64,000 bases of DNA from contig JAKLEA010000011.1 in assembly GCA_022711755.1 (NCBI GenBank), positions 1 through 64,000 of the forward strand, read 5' to 3'. This document shows positions 17,752 through 27,225 of the stretch, one piece after another. Under the pieces are notes generated by a model, which did not search any database, was not told the DNA's origin, and saw nothing but the letters and a program-made list of their open reading frames with translations. Made by a program: the position numbers and the translations under genes. Position 1 is the stretch's first letter. Each line of letters opens with the position of its first letter. The stretch comes from Planctomycetota bacterium (GTDB lineage: Bacteria > Planctomycetota > Brocadiia > SM23-32 > JAKLEA01).

Positions 17752-18873
17752 TTACAAGAATCCATACCAGTCCCTCCGATGCTTCCATCTACACCACCTT
17801 GGACAGAAGAGGGGAACTTCAATATCGCCGTTGAGATGCGTGATCAGGGATATATTCGATATGGATTTGAACTCCGGACGGAGCTTAAGAAACAAGCCCG
17901 AACCAACGGAACTAATTGAGTGACAAGCGTGAATTTCTAGTAGGTTCTTGTGCCAATGCGTCCCGTGGTGCGGTGTCACAAGCACGAAAAAATGCCTACG
18001 CTCCTGGGCGGTAAGATATTTCACAACCTTCTTGATCTGTGAGGACTCCAAATCACCCATGAAAAGGAAAAGGTTGTCTTCATGAAATGCCAGACTGAGG
18101 TGATTTGCAGCAGCACGTAGCGACTTACTCGCACTCCGGACTACCTCAGGAAGGTCTCTCATGGATGGAAACGTGTAATGTTTCAGATCACACGTGCGTC
18201 TGCCACAGATGGGCATTTCTCCCGTCTGTCTCTCATCCGAAAGATAGGGATCCAGGTTTCCTTTCTCACCGATGCGATTCAGAATCTTTTGAAGAATCTC
18301 ATCTTCTTGCTTAGCTGCGTCGAAAACCTCGATTGCTTTAGCTATGACTTTCGTCGTCGCTTTATCAACAGTCTTCGGTGGCCAGAGTACATGAAACTCT
18401 GACCCGCCAATCCGGACAGTGTCACCCTTGGAGAGAGACCGATAAATGAACGGTCCGTAATTGATGCTGGACAGAACGCTAAGGAAGTCGGCTACCGTGC
18501 TTCCAGACATGTCGCCCATGAGCCTATGGTTCATCGCCATCACGCAGCGCAGGAACTTGTCGCGCTGTTCAAACTTCGGAATGCGGGGGTAGAACGCTTC
18601 GCGGATAGCTAGCCGTTCCATGTGCTGATTGTGGCAGAATAGGCCATTGTAGTGATCCAGGTGGAAGTGTGAGAGGAAAAAGGAATGCGGAGAGATCCGG
18701 TAAATACCCTTTATAAACGCCACATTCGCTTCCTGTTGGCTTCCGCAGTCAATTTGGATCTTGGTGCCATCGATTGTGCTAATACCAGCGGCGAGGCCAT
18801 CACCAACATCTGGGATATATACTAACATCATTGTGCAGACTCCCTTAAAATCGGAGACGTTCGTCAGTTCCAT
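17752..18873 (-). CDS. MBL-fold metallohydrolase (ComEC/Rec2-like domain)
   Basis: This 373-aa metallo-beta-lactamase-fold protein carries the metal site HFHLDHYNG (HxHxDH) after LVYIPDVGDGLAAG and QIDCGS. Further ligands are likely in FLFMGDLESSQ and VTPHHGTHWH, the pattern of the stand-alone hydrolase domain of ComEC/Rec2. No membrane segments are seen, so it is probably cytoplasmic. The ATG at 18873 is preferred over the TTG four codons earlier. It carries a mid-domain insertion of about 80 residues rich in charged residues. It is AT-richer than its neighbours and heads a three-gene set with two unknowns. Substrate is unknown; nucleic acid or nucleotide hydrolysis is plausible. Confidence 0.82.
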   Translation of the reverse strand: MELTNVSDFKGVCTMMLVYIPDVGDGLAAGISTIDGTKIQIDCGSQQEANVAFIKGIYRISPHSFFLSHFHLDHYNGLFCHNQHMERLAIREAFYPRIPKFEQRDKFLRCVMAMNHRLMGDMSGSTVADFLSVLSSINYGPFIYRSLSKGDTVRIGGSEFHVLWPPKTVDKATTKVIAKAIEVFDAAKQEDEILQKILNRIGEKGNLDPYLSDERQTGEMPICGRRTCDLKHYTFPSMRDLPEVVRSASKSLRAAANHLSLAFHEDNLFLFMGDLESSQIKKVVKYLTAQERRHFFVLVTPHHGTHWHKNLLEIHACHSISSVGSGLFLKLRPEFKSISNISLITHLNGDIEVPLFCPRWCRWKHRRDWYGFL

Positions 18874-18958
18874 CCGCTCACTCAATCCCAGGATCGTAAC
18901 ATATCATCAATCGGGGACGTCACCTTGATGTTGTAGAGTCGGCGCAGAGGGGCAATAT

Positions 18959-21748
18959 TTACTGCCCAACCTTTGCGTAGACCCCCTCCAGCGCCTTGCC
19001 GTCTGAACTCCGGAAGCGCAGGCATGCCTCCCAGTCTCCGCCGCCCTGGGTCACCTTCATCAGGACCGTGTTCCAGCCCTGCTTGAGATGGGCCTTCGAC
19101 TTGTCCTGGTCCTTTGCGACGCCGCGCGGGGCGTTGATGGAGAGGACCTCCGCGCCGTTCACCCAGACCTTCAGGCCGTCGTCGCTGCCGGTGAGCATGT
19201 GGACGTCCTGCTCGACGGGGGAATAGACTTTTGTTCTGAGATAGCCGACCGTCTGATCAACCGCGCCCAGCGATTCGTTCAACTGAATCGCCCACGGGCG
19301 CTCGGCCCGCGTGGCCGCGGGCTGGAGCTTCCACTTGACCGCCGGGTCGTCCTTCTCCGGCGGGAAGGAAACGTCGTGCAGGGCCTCGAATCCCTGATTC
19401 GTGGCGGAGTAAGGCCCCGCGGCCTCCCATGCCGTGATGAAGTCCTCGAACGACGCAATAAGGCCCTTGATCTCCTCGACTTTCTTCTTCGTGACTTCGG
19501 ACTTGCACACCGCTGCCGCCTTCTCAATCGCCTGCGCGGCGGCCGAGCGATCGTAGCCGCTCACGCCCCGGGCCACCTTCAGCGTAGCCATCGCGGCCTC
19601 CTCGGCCAGCGCGGGAATCTGAAGATAAGGCTCCAGGAACTTCAGCGCCTCGGGATCGGTGATGTTGCCGATTCCGCCCAGCGCCGCTTTGCGCTCGCTG
19701 TCCTGCTCCGCGACCTGCATGGCGTCAGCGTAGAGCTTCAGGTTCTCACTTGCCGCGCGGTCGTTGGGCATGGCCAGCATCCGAAGGTAGCCCCGCAGGG
19801 CCAGGACTTTGTAGGTCGGCTCGGATTCCTTTTTAATAAGCGCCATCAGGTCGCCCATCGGCCCGGCGTCCTGCCAGTCGCACAGGGCGCGGATGGCGGC
19901 CTCCTTGATCTTTGCGTCCTGGGAACCCGTGGCGAGGCGGACGGCCTCAAGGGCCTTCGGCCCGCCCAGTCTGCAGAGTACCCGGATGAGACTGCATCCG
20001 GCCTCGGAACCGGCTTCGGGCAGGACGGCAATGGCCGCGTCAGCCCGCTTTTCCTCTTCAATGATCCTGTTGGCTGTTGAGACCACCGCCGTTTCAGCCG
20101 TGCGCATGACGGCGCCACTATCGGCCTTGACGAGCAGTTGGATCACCTTCGGCAGCGCCTCAGCCGGGGCCAGAGCGCCGACGGCCTCGACCGCCGCGAC
20201 CTGAACGTTCTTGTCCGGATCGAACGCCGCCTTGAATATGGCGTCCAGATACTCCGCCGCGCCGCGGTTGGTCAGGACCTTGATCAGGATGGCGCGCTGT
20301 TCCGATGACGCCTGGGCCAGGCACGCTGCGATTTCCGCCGTGGCCCCCTCCCCCATCACGCGGTCAAGCGCCGCCTGCGCGGCGGACTTTTCCGCGCCGT
20401 CCTTCGATTCCAGTTTCCCGACCAGCGGTTTGACGGCCTCCCTGCCGCCGATGCTCCCGACGGCCTCAAGCGCCGCAATCCTGACCGCCTTCTCCGGGTC
20501 CTTTATGGCCTCGACGGCCGCCGCCAGCGAGCCGGCCTCGGCCCGCCTGCCAAGCACGGCCAGTATCGCGCAGCGCGTCTGCGGGGGTGCGGTCTTCATT
20601 TTCTCCGTAAGTTTGACGGCGAGTTGCGGGTCCTGCACGTCCGCCGCGATTGCCGCCGCCACCGTGCGGATCTGCAAGTCCTCGCTCTCCATCGCGGCGA
20701 AGATGTCCCCCAGCGCCGCCGCCCCGTCAGCCTCGGCAAGGCGCCTGAGCGCGGCGCAGCGGACGTGGCGCATCTCGTCGCCGGCGCAGTCCTTCAATAT
20801 CTGCCGGCTCATTTCCGCCGCTTCCGCCTTCTTTCCGTCCTCGATCATGCGCCGCATCAGCAACATGCAGGCCTCCGTCGCCTTGCTCTGCATGTAACCG
20901 GTCTCGGTCTTCATCGCGTTCAGCAGGACGTCTTTCGCCGTCGGATCGCCGATGTTGCCCAGCGCGAACAGCGCGACCTCCCGCGTCTCCGGGTCTTCCG
21001 AAGCGGCTTCCTTCAGTATGAGCGGAACGGCCTTCGCGTCGCGTTCGACGCCCAGAGCCTGGACGATTGTGCGGCGGGATTTGCCCTCGGCCTTTGCAAG
21101 CGCGGCGTCCAGCGCGGCGGTCGTCTCAGGAACCGGGATCGCAATCAGCGCCTGAGCCGCAGTCTCGCAAAGCTCCGGATCTAGCAGCGCTTCGCCGAGC
21201 GCCGGAATCGCCTCGTCGCGTCCCGCGATGTGCAACTGTTGCATCAGGAAGCATTTGATCGGCGCGGGCCTGTCCTTCTTCAACTCCGCAACGATGGCCA
21301 GCGCGTACATCTGCCGTTCCTTCTCCGCTCCGGGGCGGTTGACGTACATGGCCATGCCGTGAATCGCCAGCCGGGCCTTCACATCGTTGCCCTTGCCCGG
21401 CTCGACCAGCATGTCCGCGATCTTCGCGACGGCAAGGGGTCCCGCCGAGACAAGCTCACGGCTGACCTCCAGCGCCTTGCCGCTGTTCTGAGTCGGGAGT
21501 TTTTCCAGGACAGCGTCAATGTCCACAGCGGCCGGGACAACGGCAGCCGGGGCCGGGACATCCGCTTTCGCTTCGGGGGGCGTTTGCGCGGCGGCTTCCT
21601 GAACCACGCCCTGCGCATCTTCGGCGACGGCGGCGGTCTTCTCCGTTCCGGCGCACGAAGTCAATAACAGGACCGGAAGCGCGATGACGGTTCCGGCCAG
21701 CAATGCGATTGAGAAAAGCCTTTTCTTCGCGGTTGTCTTGTCTGCCAC
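18959..21748 (-). CDS. HEAT-repeat lipoprotein
   Basis: This 929-aa exported protein has a lipoprotein signal: KKRLF, a hydrophobic core, and the lipobox LLTSC near residue 32. An Ala/Pro linker is followed by about 600 residues of HEAT-like repeats (recurring ALGNIGDPxAKDVLL, ALEAVGSIGGREAVKPLV, AVEAVGALAPAEALPKVI). The C-terminal ~130 residues form a predicted beta-sandwich with a carbohydrate- or PA14-like flavour (MLTGSDDGLKVWVNGAEVL and GWNTVLMKVTQGGGDW). GTG 21748 follows GAGGAAG. It lies 17 bases after the second Gfo/Idh/MocA gene, probably the last gene of that operon. It likely scaffolds or binds ligands at the envelope; no enzymatic motif is seen. Confidence 0.85.
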   Translation of the reverse strand: MADKTTAKKRLFSIALLAGTVIALPVLLLTSCAGTEKTAAVAEDAQGVVQEAAAQTPPEAKADVPAPAAVVPAAVDIDAVLEKLPTQNSGKALEVSRELVSAGPLAVAKIADMLVEPGKGNDVKARLAIHGMAMYVNRPGAEKERQMYALAIVAELKKDRPAPIKCFLMQQLHIAGRDEAIPALGEALLDPELCETAAQALIAIPVPETTAALDAALAKAEGKSRRTIVQALGVERDAKAVPLILKEAASEDPETREVALFALGNIGDPTAKDVLLNAMKTETGYMQSKATEACMLLMRRMIEDGKKAEAAEMSRQILKDCAGDEMRHVRCAALRRLAEADGAAALGDIFAAMESEDLQIRTVAAAIAADVQDPQLAVKLTEKMKTAPPQTRCAILAVLGRRAEAGSLAAAVEAIKDPEKAVRIAALEAVGSIGGREAVKPLVGKLESKDGAEKSAAQAALDRVMGEGATAEIAACLAQASSEQRAILIKVLTNRGAAEYLDAIFKAAFDPDKNVQVAAVEAVGALAPAEALPKVIQLLVKADSGAVMRTAETAVVSTANRIIEEEKRADAAIAVLPEAGSEAGCSLIRVLCRLGGPKALEAVRLATGSQDAKIKEAAIRALCDWQDAGPMGDLMALIKKESEPTYKVLALRGYLRMLAMPNDRAASENLKLYADAMQVAEQDSERKAALGGIGNITDPEALKFLEPYLQIPALAEEAAMATLKVARGVSGYDRSAAAQAIEKAAAVCKSEVTKKKVEEIKGLIASFEDFITAWEAAGPYSATNQGFEALHDVSFPPEKDDPAVKWKLQPAATRAERPWAIQLNESLGAVDQTVGYLRTKVYSPVEQDVHMLTGSDDGLKVWVNGAEVLSINAPRGVAKDQDKSKAHLKQGWNTVLMKVTQGGGDWEACLRFRSSDGKALEGVYAKVGQ

Positions 21749-21765
21749 TTGTTCTTCCTCTCAAG

Positions 21766-23064
21766 CTACAAATGCCACGGAGCGCGCATCGGCACGTCAA
21801 TGAGGCGGTTGGCCTCATCGTCTCCGGGGAAAGTCTGCGTTATGGGATCGAAGCGGAGCTTGCGCCCCGTGCGGATCGCTATGTTCGCAATGTGCAGCAG
21901 GATGGTCGAGCGATGCGAAACTTCCGCGTTGCCGCCGGCCTGTTTGCGCTCCTTGATCGCCTGATTGTAGAAGGGGATCAGTCGCGGCTCTTCCGGGAAC
22001 TTGTCCAGCAGCTCGAACAGCCCGGGGGGATCGGTCCGGTTCTGGGGATAGATCCTGCCCTTCGGCCCCTCGATCAGCGGGGCATCGGGAGCTTCCCTCG
22101 GAGTCCCCCACTCGCCGCTTTCGAGGATGATTGTGTCGCCGTCCTCGTATTTCATCACAATGCGTCCCCATACGCCGACCGCGTCCGGGTGGACCGGCCA
22201 GGGGGCTTCGGCCTCGATCTCCACGGGGCTGGTGTGATCCTTGTCCAGGAAGTATTGCACCGGATCGAGGAAGTGCTGGCCCATGTCCGTCAGCCCGCCG
22301 CCGTCGTAATCCCAGTATCCGCGGAAGCTGCCGTGGACGCGGTGGCGATGGTAGGGCTTCCAGGGCGCGGGGCCGAGCCACATATTATAATCCAACTCTT
22401 TCGGAGCGGCTTCCAGCGTTGGATTCGGGATGCCGGAATGCCGCTGGACCTTCCATTCGAAGCCCATCGCGCCCGTGATCCTCACCGTCAGGGGCTTACC
22501 GAGAATCCCGCTGCGGCAGATTTTCCTGAGTCGGGGGGACCACCCGACGTGCTCGAATCCGCCGAAGCGGTTGTAGGTGCCGATCTGGAAGACGCGCCCG
22601 TAGCGGTTGAGCGCGTCAATCACGGCCTGCCCCTCGCGGATGAAGCGGTGCATCGGCTTCTCGCAGAGGACGTCCTTGCCGGCCTGCGCGGCGGCGATGG
22701 TGATCAGCGCGTGCCAGTGCGGCGGCGTGGCGACGTGGATGACGTCAATATCCTTACGCTCCAGGACGCGGCGGAAATCCCTGTATGCGTCGCATCCCCG
22801 CGCCGCCTTGCGCATGGCCTCGGCCAGGTGATTCTCGTCAACGTCGCAGACGGCCAGGGTCAGGGGGGCCTTGCCGGGCTTGTTCTCGAAGACGTGCGCG
22901 CCGATGCCCATGCTGCCGGTTCCGATGACGCCGCGCGTGATATTCTCGCTGGGGGGGATGTAGCTTGCGCTGCCGAGGACGTAGCGCGGGACAATCGTGA
23001 AAGTTGCGGCGGCCTTCAGCGAGGCGCCGAGCAGCCTTCTTCGTGAAATCGTTTTTTCAGTCAT
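21766..23064 (-). CDS. Tat-exported Gfo/Idh/MocA-family oxidoreductase (copy B)
   Basis: This 432-aa NAD(P)-dependent dehydrogenase has a twin-arginine signal (SRRRLLGASLKAAATFTIV). The nucleotide-binding loop is GTGSMGIGAHV, the family EKP motif is DVLCEKPMHRF with its catalytic lysine, and the substrate domain contains HGSFRGYWDYDGGGLTDMGQH. It is expected to oxidise or reduce a sugar, glycoside or cyclitol in the periplasm, with the cofactor bound before export. ATG 23064 gives a proper Tat signal; the frame runs to 23094. It is a clear tandem paralogue of the next gene upstream, sharing long identical stretches. Size is normal for the exported subgroup. Confidence 0.93.
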   Translation of the reverse strand: MTEKTISRRRLLGASLKAAATFTIVPRYVLGSASYIPPSENITRGVIGTGSMGIGAHVFENKPGKAPLTLAVCDVDENHLAEAMRKAARGCDAYRDFRRVLERKDIDVIHVATPPHWHALITIAAAQAGKDVLCEKPMHRFIREGQAVIDALNRYGRVFQIGTYNRFGGFEHVGWSPRLRKICRSGILGKPLTVRITGAMGFEWKVQRHSGIPNPTLEAAPKELDYNMWLGPAPWKPYHRHRVHGSFRGYWDYDGGGLTDMGQHFLDPVQYFLDKDHTSPVEIEAEAPWPVHPDAVGVWGRIVMKYEDGDTIILESGEWGTPREAPDAPLIEGPKGRIYPQNRTDPPGLFELLDKFPEEPRLIPFYNQAIKERKQAGGNAEVSHRSTILLHIANIAIRTGRKLRFDPITQTFPGDDEANRLIDVPMRAPWHL

Positions 23065-23126
23065 TGCCGTCCGCCCATTGCGCGGCGTTTGCACACGTCA
23101 GAGATCCGTCCGCGTCCGTCAGGCGC

Positions 23127-24419
23127 TCACAGATGCCAGGGCGCACGCATCGGGACGTTGACCAGCCGGTTGGCTTCCTCGTCGCCGGGGAATTCCTGCT
23201 TTACGGGATCGTAGCGCAGCTTCCGGCCTGTCCGCATGGCGATGTTGCTCAGGTGCATCAGGCAGGCGGAGCGGTGTGACGATTCCGCGTTGCCGCCGGC
23301 CTGACGGCGCGTTTTGATCGCGTCGTCGTAGAAGTTCACGAGTTCCGGCGGGTCGGGGAAGCGGCTGAGCTGGTCGAAAAGCCCCGCCGGCTCCGTGCGA
23401 TGCCCGGCGTAGACCTTGCCCTTCGGGCCTTCAAGGAAAGCGTGCTCGCCCGGCTCTGGAATTCCCCATTCTCCGCTTTCGAGGATGATTGTGTCGCCGT
23501 CCTCGTATTTGAGTGTCAACCGTCCCCACGCGCCGCATGCGTCCGGGTGGGTCGGCCAGGGCGCATAGGTTTCGATCTCGACCGGGCTTGTGTCGTCCTT
23601 GCCCAGGATGTATTGAAGCGGGTCGAGGTAGTGCTGTCCCATGTCCGCCAGCCCGCCGCCGTCGTAGTCCCAATAACCACGGAAGCTGCCGTGGACGCGG
23701 TGCGGGTGATAGGGCTTGACCGGCGCGGGGCCGAGCCACATATCGTAATTCAATTCGCCGGGGACCGGCATGGGTGTGGCGTTGATCATCCCGCTCCACA
23801 TGCCGACCTTCCAGTTGAAGTTGTTTGCGCGGGTCACGCGGGCGACGAGCGGCTTGCCAAGCATGCCGCTTTGGACAAGCTTCTTCATCTGTTTGGAATT
23901 GCCGATATGCTCGTAATGATGGAAACGCCCGTAGGTTCCGATCTGGAAGACGCGTCCGTACTTCTTGATGTTTTCGATGACCGCCCGGCCTTCGGCGATG
24001 AAGCGGTGCATCGGTTTCTCGCAGAGGACGTCCTTGCCCGCCTGCGCGGCGGCGATGCTCACGAGGGCATGCCAGTGCGGGGGCGTGGCGATATGGATGA
24101 CGTCAATTTCCTTGATGTCCATCACCTTGCGGAAATCGCTGAAAGCGCGGCAGCCCTTGCCGGCCTTCTGCAGGGCGCGGTTCAGGTGGTTCTGGTCCAC
24201 GTCGCAGACGGCGATCTGCCTTACCGGGCCGTCCTTGTTCTCGTGAACGTGCGCGCCGTAGCCCATTCCCCCGCAACCAACGGTTCCGCGAGTGATGACT
24301 TCGCTCGGTGGGGTTTGACCGGCCCCCCCGAGAGCGTAGCGCGGAACGATTGTGAAGACCGCCGCCGTCTTGATCGAGGCGCCGATGAATCCGCGTCTCG
24401 TGATGCCTTTATTCAGCAT
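23127..24419 (-). CDS. Tat-exported Gfo/Idh/MocA-family oxidoreductase (copy A)
   Basis: This 430-aa protein is built like its neighbour: twin-arginine signal (TRRGFIGASIKTAAVFTIV), Rossmann loop GCGGMGYGAHV, EKP motif in VLCEKPMHRFIAEG, and HGSFRGYWDYDGGGLADMGQH in the C-terminal domain. ATG 24419 is preceded by GGAGGAATT; the open frame to 24647 lacks family similarity. It lies 62 bases upstream of copy B and 67 downstream of the isomerase-like gene. The two copies differ mainly in substrate-domain loops, for example around the region after the EKP helix, which suggests different substrates or sequential reactions. Confidence 0.93.
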   Translation of the reverse strand: MLNKGITRRGFIGASIKTAAVFTIVPRYALGGAGQTPPSEVITRGTVGCGGMGYGAHVHENKDGPVRQIAVCDVDQNHLNRALQKAGKGCRAFSDFRKVMDIKEIDVIHIATPPHWHALVSIAAAQAGKDVLCEKPMHRFIAEGRAVIENIKKYGRVFQIGTYGRFHHYEHIGNSKQMKKLVQSGMLGKPLVARVTRANNFNWKVGMWSGMINATPMPVPGELNYDMWLGPAPVKPYHPHRVHGSFRGYWDYDGGGLADMGQHYLDPLQYILGKDDTSPVEIETYAPWPTHPDACGAWGRLTLKYEDGDTIILESGEWGIPEPGEHAFLEGPKGKVYAGHRTEPAGLFDQLSRFPDPPELVNFYDDAIKTRRQAGGNAESSHRSACLMHLSNIAMRTGRKLRYDPVKQEFPGDEEANRLVNVPMRAPWHL

Positions 24420-24486
24420 GGTTTGGAATTCCTCCAACGAGGTCGCGGACTCGCCGGGCCTTTTGCCGCGGTGATGATGCTCCGGC

Positions 24487-25362
24487 TTACTTCGTTTCAC
24501 CCTTTGACAGTTCAGCGGCCGTCTGGTTGAAGAACGCGACACATTCGGCAATATCCGGCAGCGAATTGGTCCATTTATGTTCGTATTCGATTGAGAAGAC
24601 GCCCTTGAAGTTCTGGCGGCGGATTTCCTCAAGCATGGCCCGAGCATTGCCTTTGCCGGTCCCCCATGGGACGTCGTGGCCGGTCAGTCCGGGGCGGTTG
24701 AGGTCCTTGAAGTGGTAGCAGATTATCTTTCCTTCAAGTTTCTGCATCGCCTGGATGGGGTTGATACCGGATCGGAGCCAGTGCCCGGTGTCCGCGCACG
24801 CGCCGACGCGCTTGCTCTCGATGCCCTTGAGCGCGGCGAGCACGGCGTCCGGATTCCAGTAGCGTGTCGGAAGCGGGTGATTGTGGATGGCGACATTGAT
24901 GCCGTATTCTTCGCAGAGCTTGGCGATTCCCGGCAGGTCTTCCGGGGCGGGTTCGGAGCAGATGGTCTCAATACCCATTGTCCGAGCGAAGTCGAAGACC
25001 TTGCGGTTCTCCGCCTCGTTCGCGCCCAGGCCAACGACGCCGTAGTTGACAATCGTCACGCCCGCTTCCTTGAGTTTCTGCATCGCCTCGCGCTGGATTT
25101 CGACTGGGATATTGTGATCGAAAACGACGTCCGGCTTGTCCTTGGAGAGTTTCTGGCCAGGAAAGGCCTCGGCGTATTTCAAGCCGAGGGAGGCGGTCTT
25201 CTCGATCGCCTCGAAGAAGGTAAAGCGATTGAAGCTCCACAACTGGGTACCCAGACGCCATCCGATCTTCTCGGCGTCGGGAGCGCCCTGGGGCTTATCC
25301 TGTGCTCCAAGAGTTGAACATGTCACGCAAAGAAACAGCGCAAATGCGAGTGTGATTCTCAT
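24487..25362 (-). CDS. exported sugar phosphate isomerase/epimerase-family TIM barrel
   Basis: This 291-aa protein has a Sec signal peptide (MRITLAFALFLCVTCSTLGA) and a xylose-isomerase-like TIM barrel. LGLKYAEAFPGQKL opens the barrel; metal-ligand positions are likely in NVAIHNHPLP, VGACADTGHW, ICYHFKDLN and FSIEYEHKW. Export is unusual for an enzyme that would act on phosphorylated sugars, so the substrate is probably an unphosphorylated or oxidised sugar. ATG 25362 follows TGGAGA. It lies directly upstream of two exported Gfo/Idh/MocA enzymes, an arrangement known from keto-glycoside-cleaving systems. Confidence 0.88.
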   Translation of the reverse strand: MRITLAFALFLCVTCSTLGAQDKPQGAPDAEKIGWRLGTQLWSFNRFTFFEAIEKTASLGLKYAEAFPGQKLSKDKPDVVFDHNIPVEIQREAMQKLKEAGVTIVNYGVVGLGANEAENRKVFDFARTMGIETICSEPAPEDLPGIAKLCEEYGINVAIHNHPLPTRYWNPDAVLAALKGIESKRVGACADTGHWLRSGINPIQAMQKLEGKIICYHFKDLNRPGLTGHDVPWGTGKGNARAMLEEIRRQNFKGVFSIEYEHKWTNSLPDIAECVAFFNQTAAELSKGETK

Positions 25363-25425
25363 TTCATAGTCTCCAGTAACATTTCCCGCTGCGGGTTCAG
25401 CCCAAATTCCAGATTCAGAGCTTCT

Positions 25426-27099
25426 TCAGGCGCTTGCAGCCTTCCCTTCTTCTTCCGCCGCCGGGGCGGTTCTGAACAGAACGACGAAGGCTATTCCGGT
25501 GACTAAACCAATCATGGCAAGATTATACCATAGGCCGGAGTAGTTAAGCTGCGCGCCTGCCACCGCATAATGCTTACCCAGCCATCCGCAATAGTACCCG
25601 CCCAGCACCGGACCAAGGCCAAGAATGAACATTCCATATAACGTCTGGGCTGAATGCCTGATATCCTTCGGGGCGATGCGGTCAACATATATGAAACTCC
25701 CGGCGAAGAAACACGCATAACAGAAACCGTGGAAGAACTGGCTGGCTACAATGACGCCGACGGGCAGGCTTGTCGTGCCGAAGATGCTGAACCTGGCCAC
25801 GTAAGCCATTATCCCCACGAAGATCGTCCAGCGGAAACCAGCCTTGGCCAGCATCACTCCCAGGAGCGCCATGGCGAATATCTCGGCGAACTGCCCTATC
25901 GTCATCGCCGGACCTATGTGCGAATCAGGCACGCCAATCGCTCCGAAGAAGGCCGAAGTCTGAATGAAATAGATCTGAAGAATTACGCTGACGGGAATAC
26001 TGGCCAGCAGCAGGATTGTGAATGAAGGTTGTTTGAATAGTTTGAATGCCTTGGCGAAGGCGAGCTTTTCAACCGCGTCCTTCTTTGGCGGGGTATGCGG
26101 CAGGAAGAAACAGAAAAGTCCGTATGCGAACGAGAGCATACCCGCGAATTTCAGGCCGTTGACCAGCAACTCGGTGGAGTTGGGCAGATCCTCGCCCTTA
26201 TAAAATGGCGGGAGCGCCTGAAATTCGATCTTGGTCAGCAACCAGATCAATGGGAACGCCCAACTGGCCGCAATCCATCCCAGAGTTCCCCACACGCGCA
26301 CTATGGGAAATTGCTTCTGTTGGTTTGTCATGTGCGCAAAGGCGACTGAATTCGTCAACGCCAGAGTAGGCATAAAAGCCACGCTGTATAGAATCGAGAG
26401 CCACAACCATGCGGTATATGTTGTCTGGTATGCGGTAAGCCACTTGACGCATCCGCCGATGAGGATCATTACGGCCAGAAAACGTTCGGCTGAGAAGTAG
26501 CGGTCGGCGAACTGCCCGGCGATGAACGGTGAAAGAACCGCCCCGATCGAACCAGCCAGGCCCAGGATCAGGCCTATCTGCGCCCATGTAAATCCCAAGC
26601 CGCCTTCTCTGACGACGGTTTTATCCGGGTTGGCGTGGAAAAACATAAGCCGGTTCAGCGAGAGCCTGTCAATTTCAGTAAATGCCCCCTTGTCACTGTC
26701 AGCGAGTCTGTCAAGCAGTGTGCCGATCTTGGGCGTGCGTTGAATCCATGACATGTCCCGGTCTTTGTAGATTTCGGCGCTTGCCAGGATTGCCTGAAGG
26801 TCGGACGACAGCTTAATCTGCTCCTGCGCGTCTAGCGCCGCACCTGTCGAAGCCTTCTTGAAGAGATCGAGGTTGGCGTCTTTGGAGTTGGCCAGCGCCT
26901 CCCAAAAAGCTTTGTTAATGGACGGTTCTGCCTTTGCGCCGTCCTCGGTCAAAGTCTTGCAAATCGCCGCCCAATCCTTGACCTCTAACTCAATCTGCGG
27001 AGAAGACAAATATTTGGCAACCATCGGCAGCCACGCGCCCCACACCGCGTATTGCAGGAACATCATCATGGACAATCTGACATATGGAAACTTGCGCAT
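25426..27099 (-). CDS. MFS/nucleoside:H+ symporter-like transporter with large loop insertion
   Basis: This 557-aa inner-membrane transporter begins RLSMMMFLQYAVWGAWLPMV, as in NupG-like nucleoside:H+ symporters. After TM1 there is an insertion of ~130 polar residues (about 32-160) before the family sequence resumes at LGFTWAQIGLILGLAGSIGAVLSPFIAG, with QFADRYFSAERFLA after TM2. The remaining segments follow the usual 12-helix pattern (TLGWIAASW, IRHSAQTLYGMFILGLGPVLG). The insert would face the periplasm. ATG 27099 follows AAAGGAAA. It is placed 63 bases upstream of the exported isomerase gene, so the cargo may be a glycoside or sugar rather than a nucleoside. Confidence 0.88.
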   Translation of the reverse strand: MRKFPYVRLSMMMFLQYAVWGAWLPMVAKYLSSPQIELEVKDWAAICKTLTEDGAKAEPSINKAFWEALANSKDANLDLFKKASTGAALDAQEQIKLSSDLQAILASAEIYKDRDMSWIQRTPKIGTLLDRLADSDKGAFTEIDRLSLNRLMFFHANPDKTVVREGGLGFTWAQIGLILGLAGSIGAVLSPFIAGQFADRYFSAERFLAVMILIGGCVKWLTAYQTTYTAWLWLSILYSVAFMPTLALTNSVAFAHMTNQQKQFPIVRVWGTLGWIAASWAFPLIWLLTKIEFQALPPFYKGEDLPNSTELLVNGLKFAGMLSFAYGLFCFFLPHTPPKKDAVEKLAFAKAFKLFKQPSFTILLLASIPVSVILQIYFIQTSAFFGAIGVPDSHIGPAMTIGQFAEIFAMALLGVMLAKAGFRWTIFVGIMAYVARFSIFGTTSLPVGVIVASQFFHGFCYACFFAGSFIYVDRIAPKDIRHSAQTLYGMFILGLGPVLGGYYCGWLGKHYAVAGAQLNYSGLWYNLAMIGLVTGIAFVVLFRTAPAAEEEGKAASA

Positions 27100-27225
27100 T
27101 TGCTTTCCTTTCGTGTCCGACCACGTGGAAACGGCAAAGAACCTGCGGATTATCTAATCCATATTGCGCGGGAGTGCAAAACATTTTCCGGCGGGATGCG
27201 GCATGGCGCCGCGCCGTCGGAACCT

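Noticed and set aside
19088..20080. Plus-strand 330-aa open frame
   Set aside because: Antisense to the HEAT-repeat lipoprotein.
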